From a bacterium (GTDB lineage Bacteria > Zhuqueibacterota > QNDG01 > JAFGCO01): a stretch of DNA of 34,688 nucleotides. Each line of letters opens with the position of its first letter. Position 1 is the stretch's first letter. A program made the position numbers and the translations under genes. This document shows positions 8,712 through 17,490 of the stretch, piece by piece. The notes beneath the pieces were generated by a model. That model was not told the origin of the DNA. It saw only the letters and a list, made by a program, of their open reading frames with translations, and ran no database searches. The stretch is from positions 1-34,688 of the forward strand of contig JAFGGN010000026.1 in NCBI GenBank assembly GCA_016930535.1, in the 5' to 3' direction.

Positions 8712-10384
8712 GTTGCCAGACGCCTTTTTACGATGCGGATCACCGTGCGCTTGGCGCGCTGCACCCGCACGAGAATGTCATTGGATTGTTTCCTTAATTC
8801 TTCGGTGAACACCCTGTCCCGGATCGATTGCAAATTTATAATCACGTTCATCCAGGCGCCTTCGGCTGCGGCTTCAGCCTGTATCGCTGCAACCGCCGCA
8901 TCCGATACGGCGGAGGCGTTTCCATGTTTCGCTGCGCTCGCCGCCAGTTCCAAAACCGAAGGAACCAGAGAAAGCGTCTCCATAGGAACCTCGGCGGAAC
9001 GTTTCGCGGCAGCCTCTACCGCTTCGTCCCGTATTCGGATTTCCTCATCCGTTTTTTTCGGCATCCGAACCGCGGTCATATACGTGTTGAAGGCGTCCGT
9101 GTCCAGATCGACGAGTTCCGAAAAACGCGTCTTCAGGGATTGTGCCTTGACCGAGACATCGGCCATCCTTTTGTTATGATGTGTGTGGTTTTTTTTGCCG
9201 AAAGTCAGGTTCGCAACCATCGAACACAGCGCGGCGGATAACGCGCCGCTCAGCGCGGACACGCTGCCTCCGCCGGGCGCCGGAGATTCGGAAGACAGTT
9301 CGTCTATGAACTTCCGGACGGGAAAATCCACGAGACGATTCTTCTTTTCATCAAGACAATATTCGATGATCCGCTCTTCGGGTTTGAAAGCCGATGTCTC
9401 GTTCAATCCGAGGGTATGGATCGCGGTCTGGATGACAGCAGATTCCGGGATGCCAATATTTTTGCCCTGCCTGCGCAGGTAATGCACGCCCGCATCCAGG
9501 ATCGCCCGCCTGGGCGCAAGGCCGACGAGTTCACTGCCCGTCACCCGCAGACCGAGCCTGGACGCTTCGGCGCACACCGCATCGAAGGCCGTATGCAGCC
9601 CCGTCACATCGATGGCATGAAGGTTCATTGTAACCTGTGCATACCCGAACGATTCCATATACCATCCGCCCGCCTGGCAGAATTGAAGCTTGCCGGGAAT
9701 CTGAACCGGCTGGCCATCCGCGTCCCGGACTATCTTTCCGTCCCTGCCCCGCTTTGCCCGGCCCGTTTCGCGGATCGTCATGGCGATTTCTTTCGCAAGC
9801 TTCGCGTCCCGCGTGTTCAGGTTGACGTTGTACGCCAGCATGAAATCCCGTACACCTACCGCGGTTGCACCAGCCGAGGCGTTGAATTTGGAGGGTCCGT
9901 AATCCGGCTTGAAGTCCGGCCGTTTCATTTTCTCGGGAAGTGCCTCGTACTCTCCGGCACGGATATCGGGGAGTCTTTTCCGATCTTCCCGTGTCGCGGC
10001 TTCGCCATACAAATAAACAGGAATACCCAATTCCTCGCCGATTCGCCGCGCCATCCTATTGGCGTATTCCACGCAATCAGTGAGCGTCAGTCCGCTCACC
10101 GGGATGAGCGGACAGACATCCGTCGCGCCCATGCGCGGATGCGCACCGTGATGCACAGCCATGTTGATCAGCTTGCTTGCCATGCGAACGGCGCGGAAGG
10201 CCGCCTCGATCACGGCCTCGGGCTGCCCGGCCATCGTCACGACCGTCCGGTTCGTATCCTTGCCGGGATTGACGTCCAGCAGTTTAACGCCCTCTACCGA
10301 AACGATTTCGGAGGTAATCTGATCGATGATCATCCTGTCCCGGCCCTCGCTGAAATTGGGCACACATTCGATGATTGGGTTCAT
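8708..10384 (-). CDS. ftcD: Bifunctional glutamate formimidoyltransferase / formimidoyl-THF cyclodeaminase
   Basis: Fourth step of histidine degradation: moves the formimino group from formiminoglutamate to tetrahydrofolate, releasing glutamate, then cyclises it to 5,10-methenyl-THF with release of ammonia. The protein (558 residues) is the fused form: transferase N and C subdomains (about 1-325, starting IIECVPNFSEG) and a helical cyclodeaminase (about 345-558, with ESPAPGGGSVSALSGALSAAL). The start is taken at the ATG at 10382-10384, with AAGGGA about 8 nt upstream. With this start the HHGAHPRMG histidine falls at residue 82, the number of the catalytic His in mammalian FTCD. A TTG 15 bp further out is less likely. 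It overlaps hutI by 4 bp and lies 135 bp after hutU. Confidence 0.95.
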   Translation of the reverse strand: MNPIIECVPNFSEGRDRMIIDQITSEIVSVEGVKLLDVNPGKDTNRTVVTMAGQPEAVIEAAFRAVRMASKLINMAVHHGAHPRMGATDVCPLIPVSGLTLTDCVEYANRMARRIGEELGIPVYLYGEAATREDRKRLPDIRAGEYEALPEKMKRPDFKPDYGPSKFNASAGATAVGVRDFMLAYNVNLNTRDAKLAKEIAMTIRETGRAKRGRDGKIVRDADGQPVQIPGKLQFCQAGGWYMESFGYAQVTMNLHAIDVTGLHTAFDAVCAEASRLGLRVTGSELVGLAPRRAILDAGVHYLRRQGKNIGIPESAVIQTAIHTLGLNETSAFKPEERIIEYCLDEKKNRLVDFPVRKFIDELSSESPAPGGGSVSALSGALSAALCSMVANLTFGKKNHTHHNKRMADVSVKAQSLKTRFSELVDLDTDAFNTYMTAVRMPKKTDEEIRIRDEAVEAAAKRSAEVPMETLSLVPSVLELAASAAKHGNASAVSDAAVAAIQAEAAAEGAWMNVIINLQSIRDRVFTEELRKQSNDILVRVQRAKRTVIRIVKRRLAT

Positions 10385-10519
10385 CAGGGTTCCCTTCAAT
10401 ACAAAGCGGTTTTTAAATTTTTCAGCATTTCACCATTTCAACAAGGAATCGGGACGGCTGTCCGCCGCCGTTTATCATTTTGATTGTCATTTTATTCTTA
10501 CCTGATTCCGGATTCATAT

Positions 10520-12199
10520 TCATGTTGGAATTGTTACGCCCTTCTTCCCGGCAAATTCGACCGCCTCGGGATACCCCGCATCCACGTGACGGAAGATGCC
10601 TGTCATGGGATCTGTGGTCAACACCCGTTCGATCCGGGAGGCCTTCGAATCGGTGCCGGTGGCCACGATGACCTGTCCCGCGTGGGTGGAATTGCCGATA
10701 CCCACACCGCCGCCATTGTGGATGGAAACCCAGTCCGCACCGCATGCCGTGTTGGCGAGCGCGTTGAGAAGAGGCCAGTCCGCGATGGCGTCACTGCCAT
10801 CACGCATCGCCTCGGTCTCCCGGTTCGGCGAAGCGACTGATCCGCAATCGAGATGGTCCCGGCCGATGACCACAGGCGCTTTGAGTTTTCCGGCCTTGAC
10901 CAGCCTGTTCATCCGGAGTCCGAACTCGGCACGCTCGCCCAATCCGAGCCAGCACACCCGGTTCGGAAGCCCGATCTGCGGCACTTTTTTGCGTGCCAGG
11001 CTGATCCAGCGCCGCAGGATTTCATCGTCAGGAAACAGATCGAGCACGAGATCGTCAAGCTTATCGATGTCGGATCTCTCTCCGGAAAGCGCGGCCCACC
11101 GGAACGGTCCGCGCCCTTCACAGAACAGGGGACGGATATATGCCGGTACGAATCCCGGGTAGAGGAATGCGCCTCCTTCGTTTCGGACAACCAGGCCGCC
11201 CTTTTCCGCCTGACCGCGCAAGTTATTGCCGTAATCGAACGCGATGGCACCTGCTTTCTGCATGTCGAGTATGGCCCGGGTATGCCGCACAATGGCGTCC
11301 AACGACATCTTTTTATATGTTTCGGGATCGCTTTTCCGCAGGGCCCGCATTTCGGCAAGATCGCCTGCAGGAACGTAATCCAGTAAATCATGGGCGGAGG
11401 TCTGATCCGTGACGATATCGGGGATCACGCCGCGCTGCAACAACTCGGGCAGAACCTCGGCCGTGTTTCCGGCGAGTCCGATGGACAGCGGCTCCCCGGT
11501 CCTGACCGCGGATTCCATCCACCGGATCGCTTCATCGAGATCCGCGGTCATCCGGTCACAGAATCCTTCATTGACTTTGCGGCGGATCCGTTCGGGATCG
11601 ACCTCCACATCGATCACCACACCGCCGTTTAATGTCACTGCCAGAGGCTGTGCACCGCCCATACCCCCCATACCGCCGGTGAGCACAAACCGGCCTTTGA
11701 GCGATCCGTCGAAATGCCGGTCCGCTGCAGCGGCCAGGGTCTGATAGGTTCCCTGCAATATCCCCTGCGTACCTATGTAAATCCAGCTCCCGGCAGTCAT
11801 CTGGCCGTACATGGTCAGGCCAAGCTGATCGTATTGCTCGAAATTTTCTGCCGTGGACCAGGCAGGGACGATGTTGCTGTTCGCGATCAGCACGCGCGGG
11901 CTGTGTTCGAAGGTTCGGAGGACACCCACCGCCTTACCGGACTGGATGAGCAGCGTTTCATCCGGAGCCAGGGATGTGAGCGCCCGACCGATCTTGTGAT
12001 ATTCCCGCCAGTTGCGGCAGGCACGGCCCGCGCCGCCGTACACGATGAGCTGGTCGGGGATGAGAGCGATCTCCGGATCGAGATTGTTTTCAAGCATGCG
12101 CAGCGCCGCCTCGGCCTCCCAGCTCCGGGCGCGGAGCGTCGTCCCGCGCGCCGCCCGGACCGGTTCATCCGGTTTTTCTTCCATGTACATGGGTCTCAT
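10520..12199 (-). CDS. hutU: Urocanate hydratase
   Basis: Second step of histidine degradation: adds water to urocanate to give imidazolonepropionate, using tightly bound NAD+ as electrophile. 559 residues, the usual length. Recognised from [13 protein letters not shown] near the N-terminus, the glycine-rich NAD motif [10 protein letters not shown] (about 175-184), [19 protein letters not shown], and NRVCWLGLG, whose Cys416 matches the conserved active-site cysteine (Cys410 of Pseudomonas). GRDHLD and [15 protein letters not shown] follow as expected. GAGGA precedes the ATG at 12199. hutH ends 162 bp upstream; that gap contains a 17-nt palindrome. Confidence 0.97.
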   Translation of the reverse strand: MRPMYMEEKPDEPVRAARGTTLRARSWEAEAALRMLENNLDPEIALIPDQLIVYGGAGRACRNWREYHKIGRALTSLAPDETLLIQSGKAVGVLRTFEHSPRVLIANSNIVPAWSTAENFEQYDQLGLTMYGQMTAGSWIYIGTQGILQGTYQTLAAAADRHFDGSLKGRFVLTGGMGGMGGAQPLAVTLNGGVVIDVEVDPERIRRKVNEGFCDRMTADLDEAIRWMESAVRTGEPLSIGLAGNTAEVLPELLQRGVIPDIVTDQTSAHDLLDYVPAGDLAEMRALRKSDPETYKKMSLDAIVRHTRAILDMQKAGAIAFDYGNNLRGQAEKGGLVVRNEGGAFLYPGFVPAYIRPLFCEGRGPFRWAALSGERSDIDKLDDLVLDLFPDDEILRRWISLARKKVPQIGLPNRVCWLGLGERAEFGLRMNRLVKAGKLKAPVVIGRDHLDCGSVASPNRETEAMRDGSDAIADWPLLNALANTACGADWVSIHNGGGVGIGNSTHAGQVIVATGTDSKASRIERVLTTDPMTGIFRHVDAGYPEAVEFAGKKGVTIPT

Positions 12200-12221
12200 G
12201 GCAGTCCTCGGTCTGTCAATG

Positions 12222-12238
12222 ATCCGCCTCAGGCGGAT
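12222..12238. repeat. 17-nt palindrome between hutH and hutU
   Basis: ATCCGCCT, one central base, AGGCGGAT: a perfect inverted repeat 22 bp upstream of the hutU start. In the mRNA it would form an 8-bp stem without a normal loop, or open to a smaller hairpin. No T-run follows, so it is not a standard terminator. It could tune processing or expression within the operon, or be a dispersed repeat. Confidence 0.5.
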
Positions 12239-12361
12239 GGCCTGAAGATCAATCTATTTGGTACGGAATTCACGAAAAAAAACCTCTCCTGCATTCCATC
12301 CGGAAAAAACATCGTAAATCCTTCCCGGATCCCCGTGTCTTACGCTGTTCATGTTTTCCAT

Positions 12362-13879
12362 TCACTCCAAAACACCGAGGACCTTTTCAACAGCCTCGAC
12401 GATTTCGCCGCTGACCACGAACGCCCGGATGGTTTCAATATCCTTGTACAGCGCCCGGTCGTCATCGAGATGCGGCACATGGCTGCGGATCACGGCATGC
12501 GCCGCGCCCGTGCCTTTGCCCGGTTTCAGATCGTGGAAGTCGATGCCCTGGGCTGCGCAGAGCATTTCGATGGCCAGCACGTTCTCAACATTTTTAAGAA
12601 TTTCCCATGCGTGCATCGCGGAAATGCTGCCCATGCTGACATGATCTTCCTGCCCGGCGGAAGTCGGAATCGAATCCACGCTGGCAGGATGCGCAAGCAC
12701 CTTGTTCTCTGAAACCAAGGCTGCCGCTGTGTACTGCGACACCATGAAACCGGAGTTCAATCCATGTTTGCGCACGAGGAAGGGCGGCAGTCCCGAAACG
12801 TGCGGATTGACCAGGCGGTCAATGGTCCGTTCGGAGATGTTTGCGATCTCCGAAAGCGCGATGCCAAGAAAATCCATGACAAAAGCCAGTGGCTCGCCGT
12901 GAAAATTACCGCCGGAGATAACCTCTTCATCCGCGAAAACAAGCGGGTTGTCCGTCGCGGAATTGATTTCTATTTCAAGAACATTTTTTACATGGGCCAT
13001 TGTGTCCATGACTGCACCGTAAACCTGGGGAATGCAGCGAAGGGTATAGGCGTCCTGAACCTTTTCGCAGTTCACGTGCGAGGCGATGATGGCGCTGTCC
13101 GCGACAATCCGTCGCATGTTGGCCGCACAGCGCACCTGGCCGGGATGCGGTCGAACGGCGTGGATTTTCGCGTCGAATGCTTTGGACGTTCCCCTGAGCG
13201 CCTCGAGGCTCATCGCGCCCGCGATCTGGGCATTCTTGACCAGCAGCATCGCCTCGTGCAGCACCAGGCAGCCGATGGCCGCCATCACCTGTGTGCCGTT
13301 GATCAGCGCGAGTCCTTCTTTGGCTTGCAGCACGAGCGGCTGAAGATTCCTGGAACGGAGCACCTCCCGCGTCGCCGTTCTTTTACCGTCCACGATGCAC
13401 TCGCCTTCGCCTACCAGGCAGAGCGCAAGGTGGGAAAGCGGCGAAAGATCGCCGCTCGCGCCCACGGAACCCTGGGAAGGGATGTAAGGATAAATACGGT
13501 GATTGAGAAAATCGATGAGCCGCTGGATGACTTCGGGACGCACGCCAGAAAATCCTTTGGCCAGCGTATTCGCGCGAAGCAGCATGATCCCCCGGACAAC
13601 ATCTTCGGGGAAGGGATTTCCGACATTCGTCGCGTGGCTGCGCACGAGATTGAGCTGGAGTTTTCCCGTATCCTCCGCCGAAATCAGCTGGTTGGCCAGC
13701 TCGCCCACACCCGTCGTGATGCCGTAAACCACGCGGTTTTCCTGAAGGATCTTGTCTACAAACCGGCGCGACCTGAGGATGGTTTTCACGGCTTTTGGAT
13801 CGATTTTGACGGGATCAATATGGCGGCAGACAGAAACGACATCGCGGATGGTCAGTGAATTTCCGTTTAATTGGATCAT
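12362..13879 (-). CDS. hutH: Histidine ammonia-lyase
   Basis: First step of histidine degradation: removes ammonia from L-histidine to give urocanate in the cytoplasm. 505 residues, full length. The MIO cofactor forms from the Ala-Ser-Gly triad at residues 141-143 in GSVGASGDLSPLSH. YGITTGVG (from Tyr52) carries the catalytic tyrosine region, and SATDNPLVF and the C-terminal SAGQEDHVSMG also fit the family. GGAAAG lies about 8 nt upstream of the ATG. It is first in the operon hutH-hutU-ftcD-hutI and is preceded by a leader of about 180 nt from the promoter at 14066-14094. Confidence 0.97.
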   Translation of the reverse strand: MIQLNGNSLTIRDVVSVCRHIDPVKIDPKAVKTILRSRRFVDKILQENRVVYGITTGVGELANQLISAEDTGKLQLNLVRSHATNVGNPFPEDVVRGIMLLRANTLAKGFSGVRPEVIQRLIDFLNHRIYPYIPSQGSVGASGDLSPLSHLALCLVGEGECIVDGKRTATREVLRSRNLQPLVLQAKEGLALINGTQVMAAIGCLVLHEAMLLVKNAQIAGAMSLEALRGTSKAFDAKIHAVRPHPGQVRCAANMRRIVADSAIIASHVNCEKVQDAYTLRCIPQVYGAVMDTMAHVKNVLEIEINSATDNPLVFADEEVISGGNFHGEPLAFVMDFLGIALSEIANISERTIDRLVNPHVSGLPPFLVRKHGLNSGFMVSQYTAAALVSENKVLAHPASVDSIPTSAGQEDHVSMGSISAMHAWEILKNVENVLAIEMLCAAQGIDFHDLKPGKGTGAAHAVIRSHVPHLDDDRALYKDIETIRAFVVSGEIVEAVEKVLGVLE

Positions 13880-13999
13880 GGCATCGGCTTTCCGGGATTC
13901 TGTCAGGGTTTAAATCACTGACAGAGCTGGGTTTTTAACAGGATTCACCGGCCGAACCGGGTTCTTGTATGCAAAAACAGTCGTCCCCGGATTAGAACT

Positions 14000-14019
14000 C
14001 CCCGCGGCAAACCACGGGG
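14000..14019 (-). promoter_or_regulatory. Hairpin in the hut operon leader
   Basis: Minus strand: CCCCGTGG, loop TTTG, CCGCGGGG. This gives eight pairs including one G-U, so a very stable stem. It lies about 50 nt into the predicted transcript and 120 nt before the hutH start. There is no poly-U directly after it. It could be a protein or ligand-responsive leader element, an RNA stabiliser, or simply a repeat. Confidence 0.5.
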
Positions 14020-14065
14020 AATGTGCTCCCTGTTCAGATTCACAATTCTTTTCACAAGCTAAAAA

Positions 14066-14094
14066 AATGTAGAAGAAAGCAGCGAAAATGTCAA
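14066..14094 (-). promoter_or_regulatory. Sigma70-type promoter of the hut operon
   Basis: Minus strand: TTGACA (14089-14094), 17 bp spacer, TACATT (14066-14071). The -35 is a perfect consensus match and the -10 matches at four of six positions. Transcription would start near 14059, leaving about 180 nt of leader before hutH. Confidence 0.7.
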
Positions 14095-14485
14095 GGGCAT
14101 TTTGGAGAGGCATTTTGCAAAATCAGGAGGTATTCGAGATATTATACCCCCGCCTTTCCAAGTTCCTGACTCGAAGCCCGGGACAATCGGAATTGATTCC
14201 CGGTCCGATCCAAACGGCTTTAATGAATTCATAAATAATAAAATCATCATTTTAACCTATCCCATCCCTTTCCCCGGCGAACAGCAAGGGCCATTACCAA
14301 ATGCCTGTTTTTCAGCTTGCCATTTCATTATTTTGCAGTTATATTTTTGAGGCATTTGCAATGGATGTGAATCCGCTTGTTTTGTTGAAATTTAATGCTA
14401 AAGTGGAAACTCCTGTTACATTTCAATTTCGTTTGGTTTCGCACCGCCGCACCTGCCGCTAGGCTAATAATTCGGAGAGTAACAT

Positions 14486-16324
14486 ATGACCAAATTGTTA
14501 CATCTGTTTATAATATTTGTGTTATCATATAGTTTAATAGCACAAAATAATTTGGATATGACATACTGTATAACTGAAGATTTTTTTCCTCAACGTTGTC
14601 TTGGCTATGATGTCTCTTTTCTAAATGATGGCAGTGTCATAGTAAGCTGGGCCTACCAAAATCCTGAATCAAATAAATTTTGTATTTATATTCAGCCCTT
14701 TGATAATACATATCATAAGAAATGCGAACCAATTTTAATTAGTGATATAGCTGAAGATTATACTTTAACAAAAATAATTCCTCTTAATAATTCTGACTTT
14801 ATATTATTTTGGGGTGCTCTTTATTTTGAAGATAATGACGCCAAATATAGAATATTTGCTCAAAAATTTTATAGTAATGGTGATAAAATCAGTGAATCCA
14901 AAATAATTAGTGATATTGACCATATGTTAAATACACAACAGTTTTACGTTTTTAAGTTTCCAAATGATGAAATAGGAATATGTTGGAATGCATTTTTTGA
15001 TTTTAATGAAATGAATGAATTTGGGATCTATTTGCAAATTATTGATGAGAACTTACAAAAAGAATTTACCTCTGGCCATTTCATTTGCCCTAGGACGTGG
15101 AATAATGATCTAAATATATTTGCTGTTAATAATTCACAATTAGTCCTTATCGATTACCAAACTACAATTGAAGGGGAAACATCCTATGAAAAACTTTCGA
15201 TAGAAATCGTCGATACAGAAGGAAATCAAATTAAAGAATTAACCGGATTTTCAGAAGATGCCAAGTTAAAACAATTCAATGGCATAGAATCAATAATTGA
15301 TGACGAATCCTATGTGATTGTTTGGCAGGAACGGCCTATTGATGTATTGGATTATGACATTTGGGCACAAAAATATTCTATTCAGACACATGAAAAACAC
15401 GGAGAGAAATTTCGTATAAACCGTTATACAGATGGACATCAAGCATATCCTTGTCTTAATAAAAATGCTGATGGCTTTATTATTTCATATCTTTCCAAAT
15501 CTCTCAATGGCAATACATATACAATTAAAATACAAATGATGGATAATCATTTTGATTTTCAAAATGACGAATTAACTGCCTTCGATGTTTCCAGCTTATT
15601 ACCTGGAGGTGTAACTCCATTTAAACTTATTAAGAATCGGAATAGTGAATATTCTTGTTGTTGGATGCAAAATAATTCCTATTCTATTTCTGGTGATATT
15701 TATGCGCGATTTTTCACACAACTTCATGCTGACATAGAAAATTTTCCTCCCCAGATAGTAACATTTTCACCTGCAGCAGATACAGTAATCACCGAAGGAG
15801 ATTCTTTAGAGTTTTTTATTACAGTGCTTGACGAAGACAATGACACACTTTTTTGCACCTGGTACTATGATGAAAAAATCATCGCGATTGATACCACGGC
15901 CAATGACACATCTACTATTTGGGTTCATTTCCCCTATGGTACCGCTGGCACACATTCCGTAAAAACTTTAGTTACCGACGGCGAACTAATTACAGATACG
16001 ACCTGGAAATTTACTGTGACAGAAATCGCTACAGGAGTCCCAAATGATGACAATGCTCCAAGAGAATATTTACTCAATCAGAATTACCCAAATCCATTCA
16101 ATCCAGTTACTTATATTCGTTTTGGATTGCCAACAGCTGGGGAAGTGCAAATCAACCTGTTTAATATTCAAGGTAAAAAGGTTAAAACATTGTTGAATAC
16201 ATACAAATCTGCTGGATATTATGTCCTTCATTTCGATGGGAGGGAACTGACAGGCGGTATTTATTTTTATAAAATTCAATCGGGTAAGTTTTCAGAAATC
16301 AAGAAAATGATTTTATTGAAATGA
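14486..16324 (+). CDS. Secreted protein with C-terminal type IX (type A) sorting domain
   Basis: A 612-residue exported protein. It has a Sec signal peptide (about 1-19, ending LIAQ) and a long body (about 20-420) rich in Asn, Asp, Phe and Trp with loosely repeating strand patterns such as GSVIVSWAYQ, DFILFWGAL and ESYVIVWQE; these suggest a beta-propeller-like fold, by inference. An Ig/PKD-like segment (about 425-520) follows. The last ~85 residues form a Por-secretion sorting domain with NQNYPNPFNPVT and GGIYFYKI and a Lys-rich end. Such domains direct export by the type IX system and anchoring at the surface. GGAGAG lies 7 nt before the ATG. Base composition is strongly AT-rich compared with the hut genes next door, suggesting transfer. 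The ligand or substrate is unknown. Confidence 0.9.
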   Translation: MTKLLHLFIIFVLSYSLIAQNNLDMTYCITEDFFPQRCLGYDVSFLNDGSVIVSWAYQNPESNKFCIYIQPFDNTYHKKCEPILISDIAEDYTLTKIIPLNNSDFILFWGALYFEDNDAKYRIFAQKFYSNGDKISESKIISDIDHMLNTQQFYVFKFPNDEIGICWNAFFDFNEMNEFGIYLQIIDENLQKEFTSGHFICPRTWNNDLNIFAVNNSQLVLIDYQTTIEGETSYEKLSIEIVDTEGNQIKELTGFSEDAKLKQFNGIESIIDDESYVIVWQERPIDVLDYDIWAQKYSIQTHEKHGEKFRINRYTDGHQAYPCLNKNADGFIISYLSKSLNGNTYTIKIQMMDNHFDFQNDELTAFDVSSLLPGGVTPFKLIKNRNSEYSCCWMQNNSYSISGDIYARFFTQLHADIENFPPQIVTFSPAADTVITEGDSLEFFITVLDEDNDTLFCTWYYDEKIIAIDTTANDTSTIWVHFPYGTAGTHSVKTLVTDGELITDTTWKFTVTEIATGVPNDDNAPREYLLNQNYPNPFNPVTYIRFGLPTAGEVQINLFNIQGKKVKTLLNTYKSAGYYVLHFDGRELTGGIYFYKIQSGKFSEIKKMILLK

Positions 16325-16484
16325 CTCCACGACTCATAGAAAAATAAGACCTAGCACCATGATGCAGCCGGATTTCAAACAGCAACTTCTTTGGTGATTT
16401 GTTTGTTTTCATGAATCACTTACATTCATAAAATCTTTGTTTATTCAAAACCGCTCATGATCTCGTTATTTGGCAAAGAAAAAC

Positions 16485-16513
16485 TTGACAAGAGGCATAA
16501 TAATATGCATATT
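16485..16513 (+). promoter_or_regulatory. Promoter of the vapBC operon
   Basis: TTGACA (16485-16490), 17 bp spacer, CATATT (16508-16513). The -35 is perfect and the -10 fair. The -10 lies inside the 18-bp palindrome at 16505-16522, the arrangement expected for autorepression by antitoxin or toxin-antitoxin complex. Confidence 0.6.
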
Positions 16514-16522
16514 AATATGCAT
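16505..16522. promoter_or_regulatory. Palindromic operator candidate of vapBC
   Basis: ATGCATATTAATATGCAT is a perfect 18-bp palindrome covering the -10 region. It ends about 20 bp before the antitoxin start. Confidence 0.6.
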
Positions 16523-16543
16523 CAATAATACATCGAGGATATG

Positions 16544-16732
16544 ATGAGAACAACACTGAATATCGAAGATACTCTGATCGACAGGGCCTCAAAATTAACA
16601 GGGATAAAGGAGAAAACGTCTCTTGTACATTTAGGTCTTGAGACATTAATTGCACATGAAAGTGCTAAAAGATTGGCAAAACTCGGCGGAACCGAAAAGA
16701 ACCTGATCGATATCCCCAGAAGAAGAAAATAA
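16544..16732 (+). CDS. vapB: VapB-type antitoxin
   Basis: A 62-residue protein starting RTTLNIEDTLIDRASKLTGIKEK, the N-terminal beta-strand and helix pattern of ribbon-helix-helix VapB antitoxins (type II, DUF2191-like). The strand binds operator DNA and the Lys/Arg-rich tail should wrap the toxin. Two ATG codons stand in tandem at 16541 and 16544; the second is preferred because GAGGAT then lies 5 nt upstream rather than 2. The toxin gene begins 6 bp after its stop. A palindrome over the promoter suggests self-repression. Confidence 0.88.
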   Translation: MRTTLNIEDTLIDRASKLTGIKEKTSLVHLGLETLIAHESAKRLAKLGGTEKNLIDIPRRRK

Positions 16733-16738
16733 TATAGT

Positions 16739-17101
16739 ATGGTTTTAGCCGATACTTCTGTTTGGATTGATCATCTTAGAAATATGAACGATCAGCTCGT
16801 TGATTTGTTAAATGATGGGGAAGTATTTTGCCATCCATTCATTATAGGAGAATTGGCTTGTGGTAACCTTAAAAACAGAAAAGAAATTTTAACAGATCTT
16901 CAGGCCTTGCCAAAAACATCTATTATTGACCATGAAGAGATCATGTTCTTCATAGAAAATAATAAAATCATGGGAAAAGGGCTGGGTTATATTGATATAG
17001 CGATTCTTACATCGTCATTGGTAACAGGCATTCCTCTTTGGACATTTGATCAAAAATTAAATGCCGAAGCAATAAAATTTAATCTAAGCTATTGCAAATA
17101 A
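16739..17101 (+). CDS. vapC: VapC-type PIN-domain ribonuclease toxin
   Basis: 120-residue PIN-domain protein. The four acidic residues expected to bind Mg2+ are present: Asp5 (in LADTSVWIDHL), Glu38 (IIGELACG), Asp86 (GYIDIAIL) and Asp104 (WTFDQKL). VapC toxins cut tRNA or rRNA when freed from VapB. Length and motifs are intact, so the toxin is probably active. It is co-transcribed with vapB, 6 bp after it. The flanking region holds only remnants, so this module may be what holds the accessory stretch in place. Confidence 0.92.
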   Translation: MVLADTSVWIDHLRNMNDQLVDLLNDGEVFCHPFIIGELACGNLKNRKEILTDLQALPKTSIIDHEEIMFFIENNKIMGKGLGYIDIAILTSSLVTGIPLWTFDQKLNAEAIKFNLSYCK

Positions 17102-17490
17102 TGTATGGACCAGACGCGCCCGTCCCCTTGCATTGCACTCTTAACAGGAGGCGGCGGACATTATGAGTCATTACGACGGTAGGATTAGAACCGCACTTAA
17201 GGGATAACCGGAACGGGCCGTATGAGCACTCAGCTCATATCAATGTAATGACCTGATACATTTGCGGCTGACCAGATGAAAAATTACTTCACATTCGTTT
17301 TAATGTTCATGTATTTATACTGTAATACCTATGGACAAATCAGCTTTGTTTCCTGATTCAAAAGGTGAACAGGATATGTATTTCCTGAAACTGAAATTAG
17401 ATATAAAATAATTACACCTGCACAATGATTTATAAAAGATTTTAACATGCACAGGGTTTAATGCCGGTAATTATACTTGAGGAGATTAGA
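17102..17490. other. Intergenic region with probable remnant, no intact gene
   Basis: 389 bp between vapC and the next intact gene. The left half (17102-17270) shows nothing recognisable. The right half holds a signal-peptide-like stub and a short C-terminal-like piece in another frame (see the pseudogene at 17276). Confidence 0.4.
17276..17398 (+). pseudogene. Possible remnant of a small secreted protein
   Basis: From the ATG at 17276 the frame encodes a typical lipid-spanning signal sequence (MKNYFTFVLMFMYLYCNTYGQ) and stops at 17356 after 26 codons. Immediately after, in another frame, FPDSKGEQDMYFLKLKLDIK ends at the TAA near 17409, the look of an outer-membrane protein C-terminus. I read this as a gene that has lost its middle. 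There is no good ribosome binding site. It could also be chance in AT-rich sequence. Confidence 0.3.

Larger units (their letters stand above)
13880..14485. other. Divergent intergenic region: hutH leader and promoter, AT-rich flank
   Basis: 606 bp between hutH (minus) and the secreted protein at 14486 (plus). The left part holds the hut promoter and a leader hairpin. From about 14220 the sequence becomes AT-rich and resembles the gene to its right. I see no gene in it; the open frames here are short and lack ribosome binding sites. No convincing promoter is visible for the plus-strand gene. Confidence 0.5.

Noticed and set aside
10419..10520. 33-codon minus-strand frame ([12 protein letters not shown]...) between hutU and ftcD
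   Set aside because: No ribosome binding site and no similarity recognised. It may be only leader sequence of ftcD.
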